Below are positions 34,716 to 49,000 of a stretch of DNA of 64,000 nucleotides, in pieces. The notes under the pieces were generated by a model, which saw only the letters and a program-made list of their open reading frames with translations, was not told the origin of the DNA and did not search any database. Location: the NCBI RefSeq assembly GCF_003254395.2, contig NC_037643.1:9692963-9756962 (forward strand), given 5' to 3'. Both the position numbers and the translations under genes were made by a program. Source of the stretch: Apis mellifera (lineage: Eukaryota > Arthropoda > Insecta > Hymenoptera > Apidae). How positions within the stretch are numbered: the stretch's first letter is position 1; the number at the start of each line of letters is the position of its first letter.

Positions 34716-37700
34716 GTAAGAGAATTTTTCATGAATTGTACATGTACACAGTGATTAGCATATGTCGGTCGATTCGATAGACGCGAACGATGCATGACGA
34801 GATTAGTTTACGTTTATTTCCGAGAAAATAATTAGAGAGAGAAAAATAGCTGATAAAATCATTATATCATTATTGATTATCTTAATTTTGTTATGTGTAA
34901 TTGTGATTAAAATGAAATTAACATTTCATCGCGAAAAATCTGAAAATGTTCTCTTTCGACCGTTAGAATCGTTGTCATATGCGAGATGTAACGCGAATCG
35001 CGAGATTCTCGATTCTCGATTCTTTCCGACTCGATCGATATTTGTGTCTGAGTCGTAAATAATTAATCGATTAATGATATAATAACATACTTCATGTCGT
35101 GAAAGTGCAACAATAAGTAAGAATTATTTTATTGACAATCATTCTTTTTATTTGCGTGATTATTGCGTGAAATTTCTAGAATTGAATGTAATTGAGACGA
35201 ATTACGAAGAGTTACCAACTGAACAGGTTTAATGAAAAATCGTACGTATACATAATAGATTATTCGTATATTTCAATTGACGACAAGTATCGTTCTTTAT
35301 GTTTGTATTTGCTTGTTTATTTTAACTGTTTGACGATGATTGTAATGAACAGAAGTAGTAGTCTCGTCCCCACGTGTTTATTCGTTATTTGAAATGAAGC
35401 CTTACGTAAACTTTATTAACACTCATTGTTGCCAAGTATTTATCTCTTTAATTGTGAAAATTACGCATTTGATTGTTATTAATTATCACCGATTCGTCGC
35501 TTATTATATCGTTTTGATATAATCTGTCAATTTTAAGTACACAGTTTATATTAAATTAAAAAAAAAGATTAAAAAAAAGAAAAGATAATTAATTCAAGCT
35601 TCATGCTTAATTTTTTAACCATTTTGACTTTATTCTATATAATCTGAATGCTTTGTTTACATTCGAATTTACATTGGAAATTTGTATAAATACAATATCT
35701 ACTTCTATCCTTTTTCACAAGGAAAAAAAAGTCACACCTATCGAATACAATATTTACATTTTTATCCTTAATGTGCTTTCTTCATTATATTTTCAATAAT
35801 TCCATACGAATTATAAAAATAGAACGAACGATTCGAGTCAATTACTACAGTTCTTCATCGAATTTCTTCATAAAAGTTTTCAAAGGTCGGATAAAAAGAT
35901 TCCTCGCGACACAAATGCAGGATCAGGTTATAATTCGAAGGTAACATCCATGCCGGTTCCCACAGCGGGGCGATCAGCTTTCCTTCGACCGTGAACACGC
36001 CGCGCCGTGGCGCGGCAAGATTGTGAAAAAACGACAGTCGAGAATATGGAGATACAAAGCTTAAACTGCGTTTATTCGTATGTGTCGTGCAACATAAAGT
36101 CATTAAAGAATTTCTAAGGCGTCGGACAACGGCCTACCTTCGTGAACTTCATTACACGCCATAGACGATTGTACGGTACATGATGTAACAAGAATTCATA
36201 CATATTTTGTCTCCTGTAATTAAATGTTTGCACCTAACCTTTATTTGTCTCTCATGTCAATTGGACGTAACATGTTTAATATCGTGGTCAATTCGATTGT
36301 TATTTCACACTAGATTTTCTAAAAAAATGACGCATTAAAGATGACAAGATTTTTTTTCAATTTTATATTTAATTTTGTTTGTAAAATAATATCCAGTTGC
36401 CAATCACGAGACTCTGCAGAAAAATTCGTATAATTGAAATTTATTATGAAATTGAAACATATTATTTTTTAATCTAAGTTTTCGAAAAAAATTTTTTTAT
36501 TAGTTAATTGATTAAATTTCGTTTTTAAAATTTTTGATGATGCTCTTGGTGATTACTGTATAATTATTTTCTTATAACGGATTTTAATTTGCTTACGAGA
36601 ATGTAATTGCAGTTGATTACGGTTTCTTATTTTGAAGCGTGAAACAGATATTAATTAATAAGTGATATATATAAAATGTTTGATAGCATAATAATTGCAT
36701 AAGCATAATAAAATAAAGTAGAACTTGAAATACATAAATATTAATACATGTATTATTATTACGTAATGTTACGAAGTTACATGATATGAATAACTGATTT
36801 TGAATGATTAAGAGGTTAGTTTTTACATTTAGTGTTAAAATATGCAAAAAAGCAGTAATAGGATTAAGAAAATGGTTTAAAATTATTAGATCAGATCGGG
36901 CAATGTCAATATTTACACGATAGTAAACGAATAAGAGATACAATCGTATCGTATTTGTTTCTTTTATTATTATCAGAAAAAATTGAAAGAAAAATAATCG
37001 TTTATTATGATAATCATCATAATGTAATTATATCAAGAAAAATAAAATAAAATAAAATTAGAAAGCTTGACAATAAAAAGGAATTAAAAGAATAATTCGA
37101 AACTATCGTTATTATGAAAATAATTCGTTATAGCAAAATTTTTTTTTACATTTCTAATCATCTCATTACTTCTTTCTCCGCTATTCTTTCGAAAGCTATT
37201 CAATAGTTGCATATGCATACAATTGCTGTTTTCGATGATTCACAGAAGTTACATTTTCATCAGCGTGTATAACTAAACACACGATCTGTTGAAATCGATG
37301 TTCTCGGAATCGATGTAATTTCTCAATCGAAGGCTTTCGATTAATCGATTGCATAATATTTTTCCTCTGAAATCGTCGACTTTGCCATATAAGCACGAAT
37401 CTACATATCTAAATTGGAAACTAGACTAGATGAAAGAAATTTTCTCTTTTTTCTTCTCTCCTTTTTTTTTTTTTTTTTTTTTTTCATCAGGTTTGAAATA
37501 CCATTTAAATTACTTAAAATTTTAGGGGTAGAACGTGTGTTTACAACGAAAGTACCGTCTATAGGATTAACGAAGTCACGATTTTGAATCTACACGTTCC
37601 AGGAATGCCTACTGCATACAAAGCGCTGCAAATAATAATAAACAGGTTTACAGTGAAAATCGATAAAGCATTCGATTGTTGGGAATACACTCGGTCAGTC

Positions 37701-40700
37701 TGTATTTAACGAAACCATAGATAAGAATTATCTTTCGAAACTTAAATGTCTTTTAAATTAGATTTATTATTATTAAAAGAGAAAAAAATTCTACTTACCC
37801 ATATTATTTTCTTGGATTGTCCTCTTTGTTCATCGGATGGTTTAATTAGATTTGAATGTCTTCATCTTTTTAATAAAATCTTTTAATACGATATATTTAA
37901 TACAATATACATTTGAAAAAAAAAATTGAAAAAAGTTAGAAAAATCAAAATTTATTTATAAATTGAAGAATAGAATATAAAATAAACAAGGATAGAACAT
38001 TGCACGAGATCTCAATGAACAAATCTCTTTAAGTCAATTTTTAATCTGTGAATCAATTAAATACGATTCATATTTAAAATGACCTTTCTTTTTTTCTATT
38101 TATAATTGCATTCAATCTTTATACAATACAATATGAAAAAAATATTAAAATTATCGAATATAATTAATAATATATAATTTGTTTTGATTGTTAATTATCA
38201 ATCAAATTCTGTAGAAAAGCAAAAGATTCTTAAAACACACGAATTTTCGTAAGACAATCTTTAATTTTGCATCTCGCAAGAATATCTCGTGCACCAGCTC
38301 TCTGATTAGTAGAACGTTCTGTAGCACACGTAAGTAACTTTACCTACACACGTTTGTAATCGTCACGCTCCAAAACTGTTACTCATTACTTCCATCTTAT
38401 TACCGCTAACGGAGCATTACCGCACTTTAGAGTTATATGTATCTCTTTAAATCCTCTCTAACTTCGACCCAAGTTATGTATATATTTCTATTAAAAAAAA
38501 AATCTTAAATTTATCGAATCATTTTCAAAATGACGATTTATTTCTATTATGTCAACGATCATCCTTTTAATATATCGCAAGAAAATCTATTGATGGAACA
38601 GGTCGCAATCGAGAGGGTTAAAAGCTTTTAATCAACGGGTCGGTCACGTTGTTGTGAGCTTTAATTCTCTCTCGTCTGTTTTCTTCAGACCCTTTCTCGT
38701 TCGATGGACTTTAAAGGGTGTTGCAATTGGCTCGCTTTAGAACCATTATTTTCGAATGCTCATCAAATGGAGAAAAATTATTCTAATACACGATAATTAA
38801 CGATACAATATTTTTTTTTTTTTAGTAATTTTCGAACAATCGATTAATTTTTTAAATTGATCCATTCTATTTTTCTTTTATTTATTTTAAATAATTTATT
38901 ACTCCAATCCATCAAAATCCATAATTAGTCAACAATTTCTCACAAATCGAATCACGTCAACTAGATGGAAGTGATCAATCTTCTACATAGTAAACATTCT
39001 AATCGAATTAATATCTCTTAATTTATTGTATCGAGTCAACGTCGAAATATCTTCGTTTTTTTTTTTTTTTTTTTTCGTCATTGTACGAAGGAACGATGTG
39101 AATAATTCTAGGCGTCAAACGATGCCTCAAACCACGCAGAAACGTATGGCCTCGTGGAACGGATTGGACAGGCACGCTCTGTTTATGCGATTTAATTAGG
39201 CCCCTAGTGCCGCTTCCAATCGTAATCTGGAATTCCTTCGATCTCTTTTCTCACTGACTGACATTGAAATAAAAAGTGCGGCGTGTACGTGTTCTGGAGC
39301 GTCACCGGTACTTATACCGGCTTTCTACGCTTCTGAAATCGAACTCGATCGGAAACCGATGGCGGAAACTGTGACGAGTCTTCCAGGTCGATCGATAAAT
39401 CGATTTTCCATTCATCAGCCTCGAGGATGATTAATTGTTTTTATTTTATCGCGGTTGAGGGAATTGAATTATTTCCTTACGTGTATTTTTAACTCGTTTC
39501 TTTTTTTTTTTAATTTGTAGAAAACAATTTCTGAAATTTATCAAAAAAAAAATTACTATTAAACATTTTGATTTCTGAAATTTATCGTGTAAAATTAAAT
39601 TGGATTTGGAACGGAATTAAATCGAATGCTTTGTGTTAAATTAAACGATTTAATTTTTTTAATTGCAGGTTTAATTGTTTAAGATTTTAAAGGAATCGAT
39701 AGCGAATCTTAAAGATTTATTTTTTTCGTCTTAAAGAGACATCTTCTTGAATCAACTTTCGTACTTTCATTTAACTTTTATTCATACGCAGCGAGTTCTT
39801 CTTTTGTCTCGTGAAGAGATTCCCCAGATCTTTAGAAGGTGAATATATTAAGAATCGAGTTAGCAACCAGTCAACATGGTTAAAACATCAACTCCTACGA
39901 TCGGGTGTTTTACAAGTAATTCTTTTATTATTCAAATCACGTTTTCCCTAGATCGTTTCAAATTTTTATCACCGTTTTTAGACTTGATAATTCTCAATAT
40001 TTTACGAATAATTGTAAAAAAATATTAAAAATATTAAAATTAATATTTAATGAAAAGTTAAAGTTAAAGAAATATTTTTCTCCTACGAAAAATGGATCGA
40101 CTTACGCTATAATTGTCGTCGAATACCGAACAACTTACGTGTTTTAAAATTTTCATATTTGACCTGTACATTCATCGCTGTGAGTTTACTTTATATATCG
40201 TCTGTGTAGAAGAAGTTTCTTGTATGAAAGTCGGCACAAAGCCGAGAATTTCAACAAGGAAACGTTTCGTTGATGCGGTCCAGTTCGCTCGTTGCATTCA
40301 CCGTGCTGATTTTTTAAAAGCATCTTTTCACTACCCTTGCGAAGAAGGAAAACCCTTAATTAGAGCAGGCGTGTAATTCTTCAAGAAGCTTGCCTTCCCA
40401 ACCGACACTGAAACGATATTGAAACATCGTGTTTAACAGACGATGAAATGAATATCGTGTTTCCAGTTTTGGAGGAAAATTGAACTATCATACAAATTGT
40501 GCAATATTTTTTTCCTTCGATCACTTAATCTTTTCTCTCCTTTAATTTAACAATTCTGAGCTTCGATATATTTGAAAATCTTTGAATTTAAATAATTGAG
40601 AAATTTCAGAAAAATACATTCAAATTTAAGAATTCGATTTAATTTTAATAATAATAGTGTCTCGATTATTGCAGTTATAGTTAATTGTTAATTGCGAAAA

Positions 40701-41870
40701 ATATGATTAAAAATCGGAAAAGCTTTAAGAAAATATTGATTGTATTGTACATTTTCATTCACGTGACATTATTTCAAGCACAAAAATCAAGATTTCTTTC
40801 AGAAGTTTCACGATAAAAATTGTTTCCTCTTCTCTTTTCTGTCCCGTTTCTACGATAAAGTCTGTTATTACAGAGGCAGAACTCGTCCTCCCCTTACTAC
40901 TACAGAAAAATATCTATCTGCATTATTATACACGAATTTTAAAAGAAAATTCACAGAAAAATAAGGGAGAAGATGTTAAGGAAATAAATTATATAACACA
41001 ATTTGTATTCACGCTTGAATCTTGTATCGATAATGATAGAAGTAGCATCAAAAAACTAATTCTTGTAGTATATACATTCATTTAAGATACTTGTGTTAAC
41101 TTCACAGATCATTAATCACCTTACCTTTTCTAATTACCTGATCGATCAATCTCAATAACGTTCAATAATATTTCAGATCGTATATCATTATATAAAATTA
41201 AATGAAACAAAAAAATTTTTTTAACATTTCGAAGATTGAATTATACGAAATGTTCCTTTTATATTTTGTTATTTCTTCATCATCATATTTCTTACTCTAC
41301 TTCCTACGTAAATTAATTCGCCACATATTTCGTATCTATGTCAATAATGAAATATGAATCAAGTATTCACTGAATTTTCTATCCACCTACGAATACTCTT
41401 TGAAATTTACAAATGACATTCCTCACGGCCGTTTAATATAATAATTTCAATCCACTTCGTCTTATGAGGTCACAGCTTATCTCTTATTTTGCAATTTGAA
41501 TTTCTGAAACGAAATTAAGTAATAATAAGATTGCAAACAGCATTAATGAATGGGAAAGGAATTCCGTCTCATTATGACAATAACCCCGTTGCACAAAAGC
41601 GAAAATAGATATTATATAAAATGTAAGAGTACGTATCTAATTAGAAATATTGCATTTATATCTTTAAATTTCTTTTTAATGCAAACAAATCTTATTATTT
41701 TTATATTTTATTACTGTAAAATATCATAAAGATCGAATAATTTAAACGAGAGATTCGAAGAAAGCAAGAAATCGAGTATTTTAAAATTCGAACGAAATAG
41801 TATCTATCTACATCGAATCAAATTTAACACGAGAATGGAATGATTCAAAATGGAATGATCCAAAAATTAA
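34716..41870. other. Non-coding stretch, possible long intron
   Basis: AT-rich with CpG-richer islands at about 35840-36130, 38600-38760, 39090-39420 and 40090-40420. It includes a GC-only palindrome at 35999-36016, a cluster of ATCGAT sites at 37294-37349 and long poly-T runs near 37465 and 39058. No coding exon is recognised. Confidence 0.5.
35999..36016. repeat. 8-bp GC-only palindrome
   Basis: GCCGCGCC at 35999-36006 and GGCGCGGC at 36009-36016 are perfect reverse complements around GT, in an otherwise AT-rich neighbourhood. Confidence 0.85.
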
Positions 41871-41889
41871 AATTAATACTTAACCAAAA

Positions 41890-42180
41890 TTCTTTTCCTT
41901 ATTCCTCGAGCAACGATATTATCCAAAACAAATACTCGATCAAAGTCTCCTCCATCGAAAAAAAAAATTAATTTGATCACAGAGATACCTTTCGAAATTA
42001 TTCTTCGTGCAACGATTCGATATTGCCCATGTGCAAAATTAAAATCACACAATTCGACACAGTTCTTCCACCACAAAAGAGAAGACGCAAAGACTAACTT
42101 TTTCAAAGTTATTCCTCGTGGAAACGACTTTGATATTACCCTTCGAATTAAAACCAGACACCAAACTCTTTTCCATCAAA
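41890..42180. repeat. Degenerate tandem repeat, about 100-bp unit, three copies
   Basis: Three diverged units share TTATTCCTCG...CAACGA...ATATT, starting at 41899, 41998 and 42109, so the spacing is 99 and then 111 bp. The unit does not recur elsewhere that I can see. It lies inside a 224-codon open frame on + (41973-42647) that runs from the repeat into an unrelated CpG-rich island, which argues against that frame being a gene. Confidence 0.6.
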
Positions 42181-45100
42181 GGATTCGGTTAACAAAAACT
42201 CGGTGCACTCTTTTACCGTTCTTTATTCCCACAAAGCTATCTATATACCTCCCCGTCGCCTTGTTTCTCTGGCCGCAGATTCGCCAGACACAGGAGAACA
42301 ACAGAAGGCGAAGTGGCGCGCTTCCGCCGGATCCACCCGGTATCGCTTTCATCACGTTTCTCCCGGGCACGCGACTTTGTCGGCGCCTTTTACGGATCAC
42401 CGCCACGCTATCTTCCCGCCTAATCCGCCACCCACGTGTACGGAGAGAATTTACCGCGCGAATCGTGCAACACTCGACGTGGATCGATCCATCGATTCGA
42501 CTCGAATCCTCTGTCTTGCGCATAAATTGTCTTAACCCTTTGAGTGTCTTTATTGGTTTTGATAATAATTCGTTCAATGGTTTAAAGAATCGATATATGT
42601 ATTCCAAAGTAGATGAAAGAAAAAAATATCTATGTATTTTCTTTTAGAGAATAGAAAAATATGTTTATGAGATTATAATGAAGGAATAATTAGGAAAGAT
42701 TTTTCCCTGTTTAAGAAGTTGAGATGTTATTGGCTTAATGTAAGAATGTTACGTACCACTTTAGAATAAGGAATTTATGAAATAAACGTTTATATTCATC
42801 TTTTTTTTCAAATAAAAAGATTAAGACTTTTGCGCAAAAGTGTAGCTAAATGTATACTTATAATTATGTTAATTCCTGATGTGTAATTAAGTCTTCGTTA
42901 ACGTGATATTATAGTATAATATTCTTTCATGACTTGCAAATTTAACTTTTTTAATAATTGATTTGCAATCTGGGTTTTAAAATTATGATGTGCCAGGTAG
43001 ATTTAATAATACACATAGTCTATGATGTATTGATATCGATATACCAATTTATGATAGAAAATAAAATTGTATCTTTTTAATTAATAATCAATTAATAACA
43101 TTTTTTGGAAAGTATATCGTGAAATTAATGAACGCTCATTAAATATAAATATTTATGAAATAGCGTGTCTTCCTCCCGTGTTTATTCAGATATACCTTTT
43201 TATTCAGATATACGGTTTTAACCTATATAATTACATATTCAAAAAAATTATACAATTTTTACAATAACCCCGATACATCATTTCGTTGACCAAATATATA
43301 ATTATACCTACCCGATAATCGATATCAGAATTTAATTTCGTTTTCGTTAAACGAGCGTCTTTAAACCGAAATAAAATCAAGGACCCCAAGCGTATTACTA
43401 TTACATAGAGTTAATAGCCCCATTGTGGAATCGCGTAGCCTGCGTCAATGTGTTGGACACGTGGTCCGATCACCCACGCGTGAGCGTGATTACTTGCTCG
43501 GAGCAAGCGTGGTTACCACGGTACCGGACGTGCACACGCCGAGGTTATTGGTACGATGCGTTTTCGCCGGTTGAACGAGCAGTCGAGTTTTCTGAGAAGC
43601 GTCCGGGAAGCCCGACGACCGATCGACGATCCAATTCAACGATTATCCGAGCCGCGGGTACGATTGTTAACCGGTCGTTGCTCTCCACGTACGTACGCCA
43701 ACTTTGATGCGGTTTTCTATGATTGAATAACGAGCCGTTTGTCAGCTGGATGTCGATACTATACTGTACATAGATGGAGAACTTGTTTAATTTCGCTCTT
43801 AACGCGAGGGTGGGGAGGGGGAGGGGGATAATTCACATCAAGCCAAGTGACGGATTATTCGAACCAATATTTATTCGATGTTATCGTTTATCGTCGTTAT
43901 CTATCTATCTATCCCGCTCTTTGTACTTATTATTACGGTGTATCGTGAGATCAGCGATTTGTATCGGATTGCTGACTTGAATCGGTGCATTCACTTGTGC
44001 TTCGCTTTGAAACGAATGAGCATGAATGGTTGTCGTTGAAACGAGCAAGAAATAATAAAAAAATCTGACTATTGAATGTCGAACGAGTAATCGTTGTAAA
44101 AAATGTCGGTGATAATTGGCGAATATTCGTGTTGAGTTATCATTTGTACAATGGATTTGTTGGATTGGTTTATCGGACGAGGCGAGAAAGTGAGAAGAAT
44201 TCGATGGAATTATGTATTAGCAAGCAACTTTTTTTTCTCTATGAAGTATACTCTGGATTTTTTTGGAAAAAAGATTGAGTTACAACGGTGTGTAAAAAAG
44301 TTGGTTATAAAGGAGGAGTGGAGAAGTTTAATTTCGAATTCTGGTTGAAAGTGATTTTTAACTGTGCGTATGCGCACTTTCGAACCAAAACGTGATTCAA
44401 GTATCTTAAATGTATCGCGTTAGAAGGCAATTAAAATTAATTTGTCGAGATGCGTGTAGTAATTACGCGTTAAATTTAATATTTGACATCAATTTATTTC
44501 CAGTCTGTTTGTAATTACGAGTTCAAAGATGAGACTCGAATAAAGTAATTTTTTTTAAATGAAATAAATTTTATAATTCGTCAGATCTGAATAAATTTAG
44601 ATCTTGTATTTTTTATTTTTCGAACGATTGTAAATTTTTTTACGACGAATTCTCTTATACAATGAGAATATATCCAAACGAAATAATACTGTTCGTTATT
44701 TTCTAAGGAATTAAAACCATTGTTCTATAAACTTCTTTCGCCAAATTAATTTTACAGGAATTTCGATCCATCGTTTAACGTTTACCCGTTTTGTTACATC
44801 ATTTGCTCCATAAAAATAATGAAATGTTAATGGGAGAATGTTTGCAGAAATTTTTCCCCTTTCCCACAATATGTAGATGAAGAGCAAACAATTAATATCT
44901 TCCCTTTTAATCCTGTGTAATTAATCCTATACCCGTTCTTCGAATACTTAACTTTTAAATTCAACGAGAATTTAAATTTATGCGAATAATAATTTTATTA
45001 ATTAAACAAATTAAAATTAACAGATTGATATTATCATATATCAACTAATAACTTAATATTAAAAAAAAATATATCAAGCTAACATCACAAATTTTCTTCT

Positions 45101-45280
45101 CAATTCTACTTTAATAACAAAATTATATTTAGAAATTAAAAACTCTCAATAACTGTTCTCTTTATAGGTTAGAAATACAATCATTACAATTACATCTTAA
45201 CTAAAATTCTCGAGAATTTCCCTTAAAAATATATATTTCGTTTGATTGCCTTATATAATAATTTTCTCAAAAATTCGATC
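42181..45280. other. Non-coding stretch with CpG-rich islands
   Basis: Islands lie at about 42220-42530 and 43420-43720 with AT-rich sequence between and after. The second has a 15-bp palindrome at 43493-43507. No coding exon is recognised. Confidence 0.5.
43493..43507. repeat. 15-bp palindrome CTTGCTC-G-GAGCAAG
   Basis: Perfect 7-bp arms around a single G, in a CpG-rich island that also has CACGCGTGAGCGTG and GGTTACCACGGTACC words. Confidence 0.8.
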
Positions 45281-47869
45281 GAGCAGCGACGCATTCGAAA
45301 ATTTAGTTGCAAGAGAGACGTCACTCGACACTAAGCCGCGTTTCCAATTCATCGCGTTAAGGCTTTAATTAAAATCGGCATAATTTACTAGGCAGCGTGG
45401 GTCTCTGTCGTTCTCGCGACAGTGTTCGACTTCGATTCGAGCGATCGACGATTATCCCTCGTAAACATACGGTTGCCGCGAATTGTTCAGCTTTGTGTCA
45501 TTCTGCGGAGGATCACGTGCGCCCCGTGCCAAATTGATTGGCCACGTTGCGAGAACGAATTGCAATCGGAATCGTTTTACGGGCATTCGATCGTCTCGTG
45601 GTTATTCCTTCGATTGAACTTGGATGGAATCGACGGATGCCCCGTCGTGGTATGGGATGAGCGTTGTTCCATCGTAGGACGTGAGTGCACGTTGGAACGG
45701 ATCGGATAAAAGAATATGTGGTTCCGCGCGGGATAGAGTTCCTGTCTCACGGCGATTAAACAGGTATAAAGAAGGTTGTGAATTATATTTGCGTTGCTGG
45801 GTTTGTGAGGGGATGATACATGATTGGCGATCGAGAAGTTGTGTAAAAAGTGTAAGAGGCGGATGGGATCAGATTGGAGGCATTAGATTTTAATTTAATT
45901 ATTTATTGTGCTAAGTAAATTGAACTATTCTAAAATGTTCATGGAATATAATTCTGTACAAAATTTGGATATTTAAAATTATTCATTGTCTGGTAGTTGT
46001 TTGTTACGCGTTATCAGGTGAGTGATGTCATGAAAATTTACGTTATATACGTAGTATAATTAGTAGAATAACCTTCGAATGAAGTTTGAGCATAGATTAT
46101 TTCTATTAGAGTATTATCAAGATTAGTTGCAATACCACGCAATTCATACGACTTTCATAAAGAATCTATTTATTTTATAAATTTTCTTAAATTTTACAAT
46201 CTCTCAAAAATTGATAAATGTTATTCATTCAAATACTTAAAAATTTAACACATTTTTAATAACTTTGCTCGATCTGCTAGATAAATAACTCGATTAATTT
46301 TAAGATATTTTTCAAGCAAAATAATTGTTATCTTGCTCGATTAATAAACAGTATTACCTATCGTCCCATTTATACGATAAAAGGACGGATTTCCGATTTC
46401 CAATTTCTCCCGCGTTATTCTCGATAGAATTTTCTTAAAAAAGAAGAACACCGACACGGCGGATGTACGCATAAATTAAGAGGCAAAGTAAATATACGAG
46501 CGAACTCGATTCGATTCCTGTTGCATCGACTTACCTTGAAGCCGACATGTTCGCTTTTCTGCTCCATTTGTCACGATAACGCGAAAACGCTATTAATTGG
46601 CCAGCTGTCGCCAGTAATAATCGATCACCAGCTGCTTGATTTACGAACAACTCTATCACGAGGCTCGAGCTGATATCTGGCCGCCCACGTTTCTCGTGTC
46701 ACCTATGAGAGAACCCGATAATAATTAACCAAGAATTCTCTCTCGTCCATAAAATAAGTGCATTAAAACGTATTTTATATGGAAGTATCAATAACGTTTA
46801 GATTTCTCATTCACTTCGTGATTCGTACGAATATTAATTTCCTAAATGTTAAACCGTTGATAATATATCGAGAGAGATTAACGTTTATCGTATATTTTTC
46901 TTTCTTTCATTTTTATAAATGAAATGCAAATAATTTTTTTTTTTTCTTCGAAATCGTGTAAATTTCACTATCACTTTTAATCTGTATTCATTTCAGTCTA
47001 GGTTAATCGGTAAATTTTATCATCGGGGTTTATTATTTATCGATTTATCGAAAACGACCCCGGTTTATCCGAATAATCGATGTTCCACTGTCATCGTAAA
47101 AACTGCAATTCGGTATTTTTGCCTCGGTTTTCCGTTGGCTCGTTTCTGTGGAAATGTTGCTCACCTTGTTTCGATCATTTCGAACCGCAACATTGAATCG
47201 CTGTTATTGATAAATGCAAGGTGAAATTTAATCGTTCAATATTTAACTGAAAGAATAATTAATAATTCATGAATGATTAATAAACTTTACAAAACAAAAT
47301 TCAAAATTCTCTGTATTATTTCAATGTTATTATCATTAATAATAATTTATAATACGTATATACATTCGATGCAAGATTAATTATTCGCATAAAATAAAAT
47401 ATTAACTTTTTTCGTTATAAAACAAATCAACAAACTACTCGATATCGCGCACTCGTCATTTACAATTCTCGCTTTTCCAAATACCAGAAGCGACGCACGC
47501 GACACCACGTGACCCGTCCGCAATTGCGTTAACGAATCACGTATATCCACGCAAAAGTGGAAAAGAAATGTGTAAAAGAAACGAATAATGTTACCTGGAC
47601 ACGCGGTCGAGTCGTCACCTGTTTACAACGGATTGCATTACGTCGAACAGCCAACGACAGAGCGTTAATAGATCGATGTCGAAGGACACACGTAGGTTTG
47701 TACGTCGATCGCCACACTATTATTCGGATTTTCATTTCATCGATTCGTATGTATCCGCTAACCTCCATTGCACGCTTGCATCAGACCATGTTTGTTGCAT
47801 TTGCGTCATCGAGAGGCGACAACAGTGTCCTCCGGTGGAAAATCGAAAGGATTTATGAAGATTTAGCTT

Positions 47870-47906
<37 letters not shown>

Positions 47907-49000
47907 CCCTTTTATTTCGATCTCTTTCGCTCTCGTATTTTTCTACGTTCTTCGATCGTTCGAATCCCACGCGGATTCAACAAAATCGCGATGCTTCTGC
48001 GTAAGACGTCTCTCTCGCGTTCCTTGGGGGCTGCCGATGAATGTTAATAGCGGCAAATGTCGTTTAAATACAGAGGCGTTTGTGGACACTGGGAGAACAC
48101 GAGCCTCGTGGAAATTTATGTCCATTACTCGAATCGCGATCTAACAATCACTATCTTTTTATCGTTTCGATTGTTAAATATTCTCGAAATTTTTGTTTGC
48201 CTGCCTGCCTATTACTCTTGGCATTTGATTATTTTTAAATATTAAAAATAAAATAATAATTAAAATTAAATTGTAAAAATAAAAATTATTTGTCTGTAAC
48301 TTTTATTTTGGATTGAATATTTTTTTTTTAATTTTTTCTTCAAAGGATAAGATAAGTAAATAATATCGTAAGCGAGACATTAACATATAACAATCGTAAA
48401 ACGATATAAACCACGCCATTTATCGAACCAGGCAGCATTATTAAATCGAGAAGCTGCAGTCTCATCCCCTTCAAGGTTATTATGAAACATTGTCTGGCTG
48501 GATCCTATAAACAGCTTCTAACATAAAATCCATTCATTCCCGAAAACGCCACTCGAGGCTCGTTTTCCTTGCTGCCAGTCATTCGTGTCGGAAATCTCTC
48601 GACCATCTCTTATCCCGTTTATGGTTACTGTTCGTGTAAGTACACGCGTCTTCCGGCATCGTTCCTGTATCGCTTTAATCCCTCCAATCATTCATACCAT
48701 ATTAAACCCACTATAATACGTGAAAATAGCTTATATACTCAATTATTTAATATCAGCTAATCTTTTTTATATTTCGAATATACTTGATTCAATTTTTTTC
48801 CCCTTATAAAACAATTATTCCAATCTTTTACATATAAAAAGATTATATTATATAATGATACGAATAAGCACCGTGATAAATCTTGCTTTAACCCTTCAAC
48901 TCTCTTATTTACGTTCCCTATTATTCTTTACGATTGTAAGAGAAAGCGGACCTTATTACACACCGTACGATCTCTTGCTATAGAGAGACTCAAAGGGAGT
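45281..49000. other. Non-coding stretch with candidate enhancer islands
   Basis: CpG-richer islands lie at about 45290-45760, 46380-46700 and 47440-48130. The second has two CCAGCTG E-boxes 27 bp apart (46602 and 46629). The third has a CACGTG E-box near 47500 and a long (CT)n run at 47874-47903. Open frames here, up to 195 codons, cross the microsatellite and are not credible. Confidence 0.5.
47874..47903. repeat. (CT)n microsatellite
   Basis: Fifteen perfect CT units. GA/CT runs are GAGA-factor-type sites in insects. Confidence 0.95.

Noticed and set aside
41973..42647. 224-codon open frame on +, the longest in the window
   Set aside because: It starts in a degenerate tandem repeat, passes into a CpG-rich island open in other frames too, and matches no family.
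47557..48144. 195-codon frame on +
   Set aside because: It reads through the (CT)15 microsatellite as Leu-Ser repeats and has no family match.
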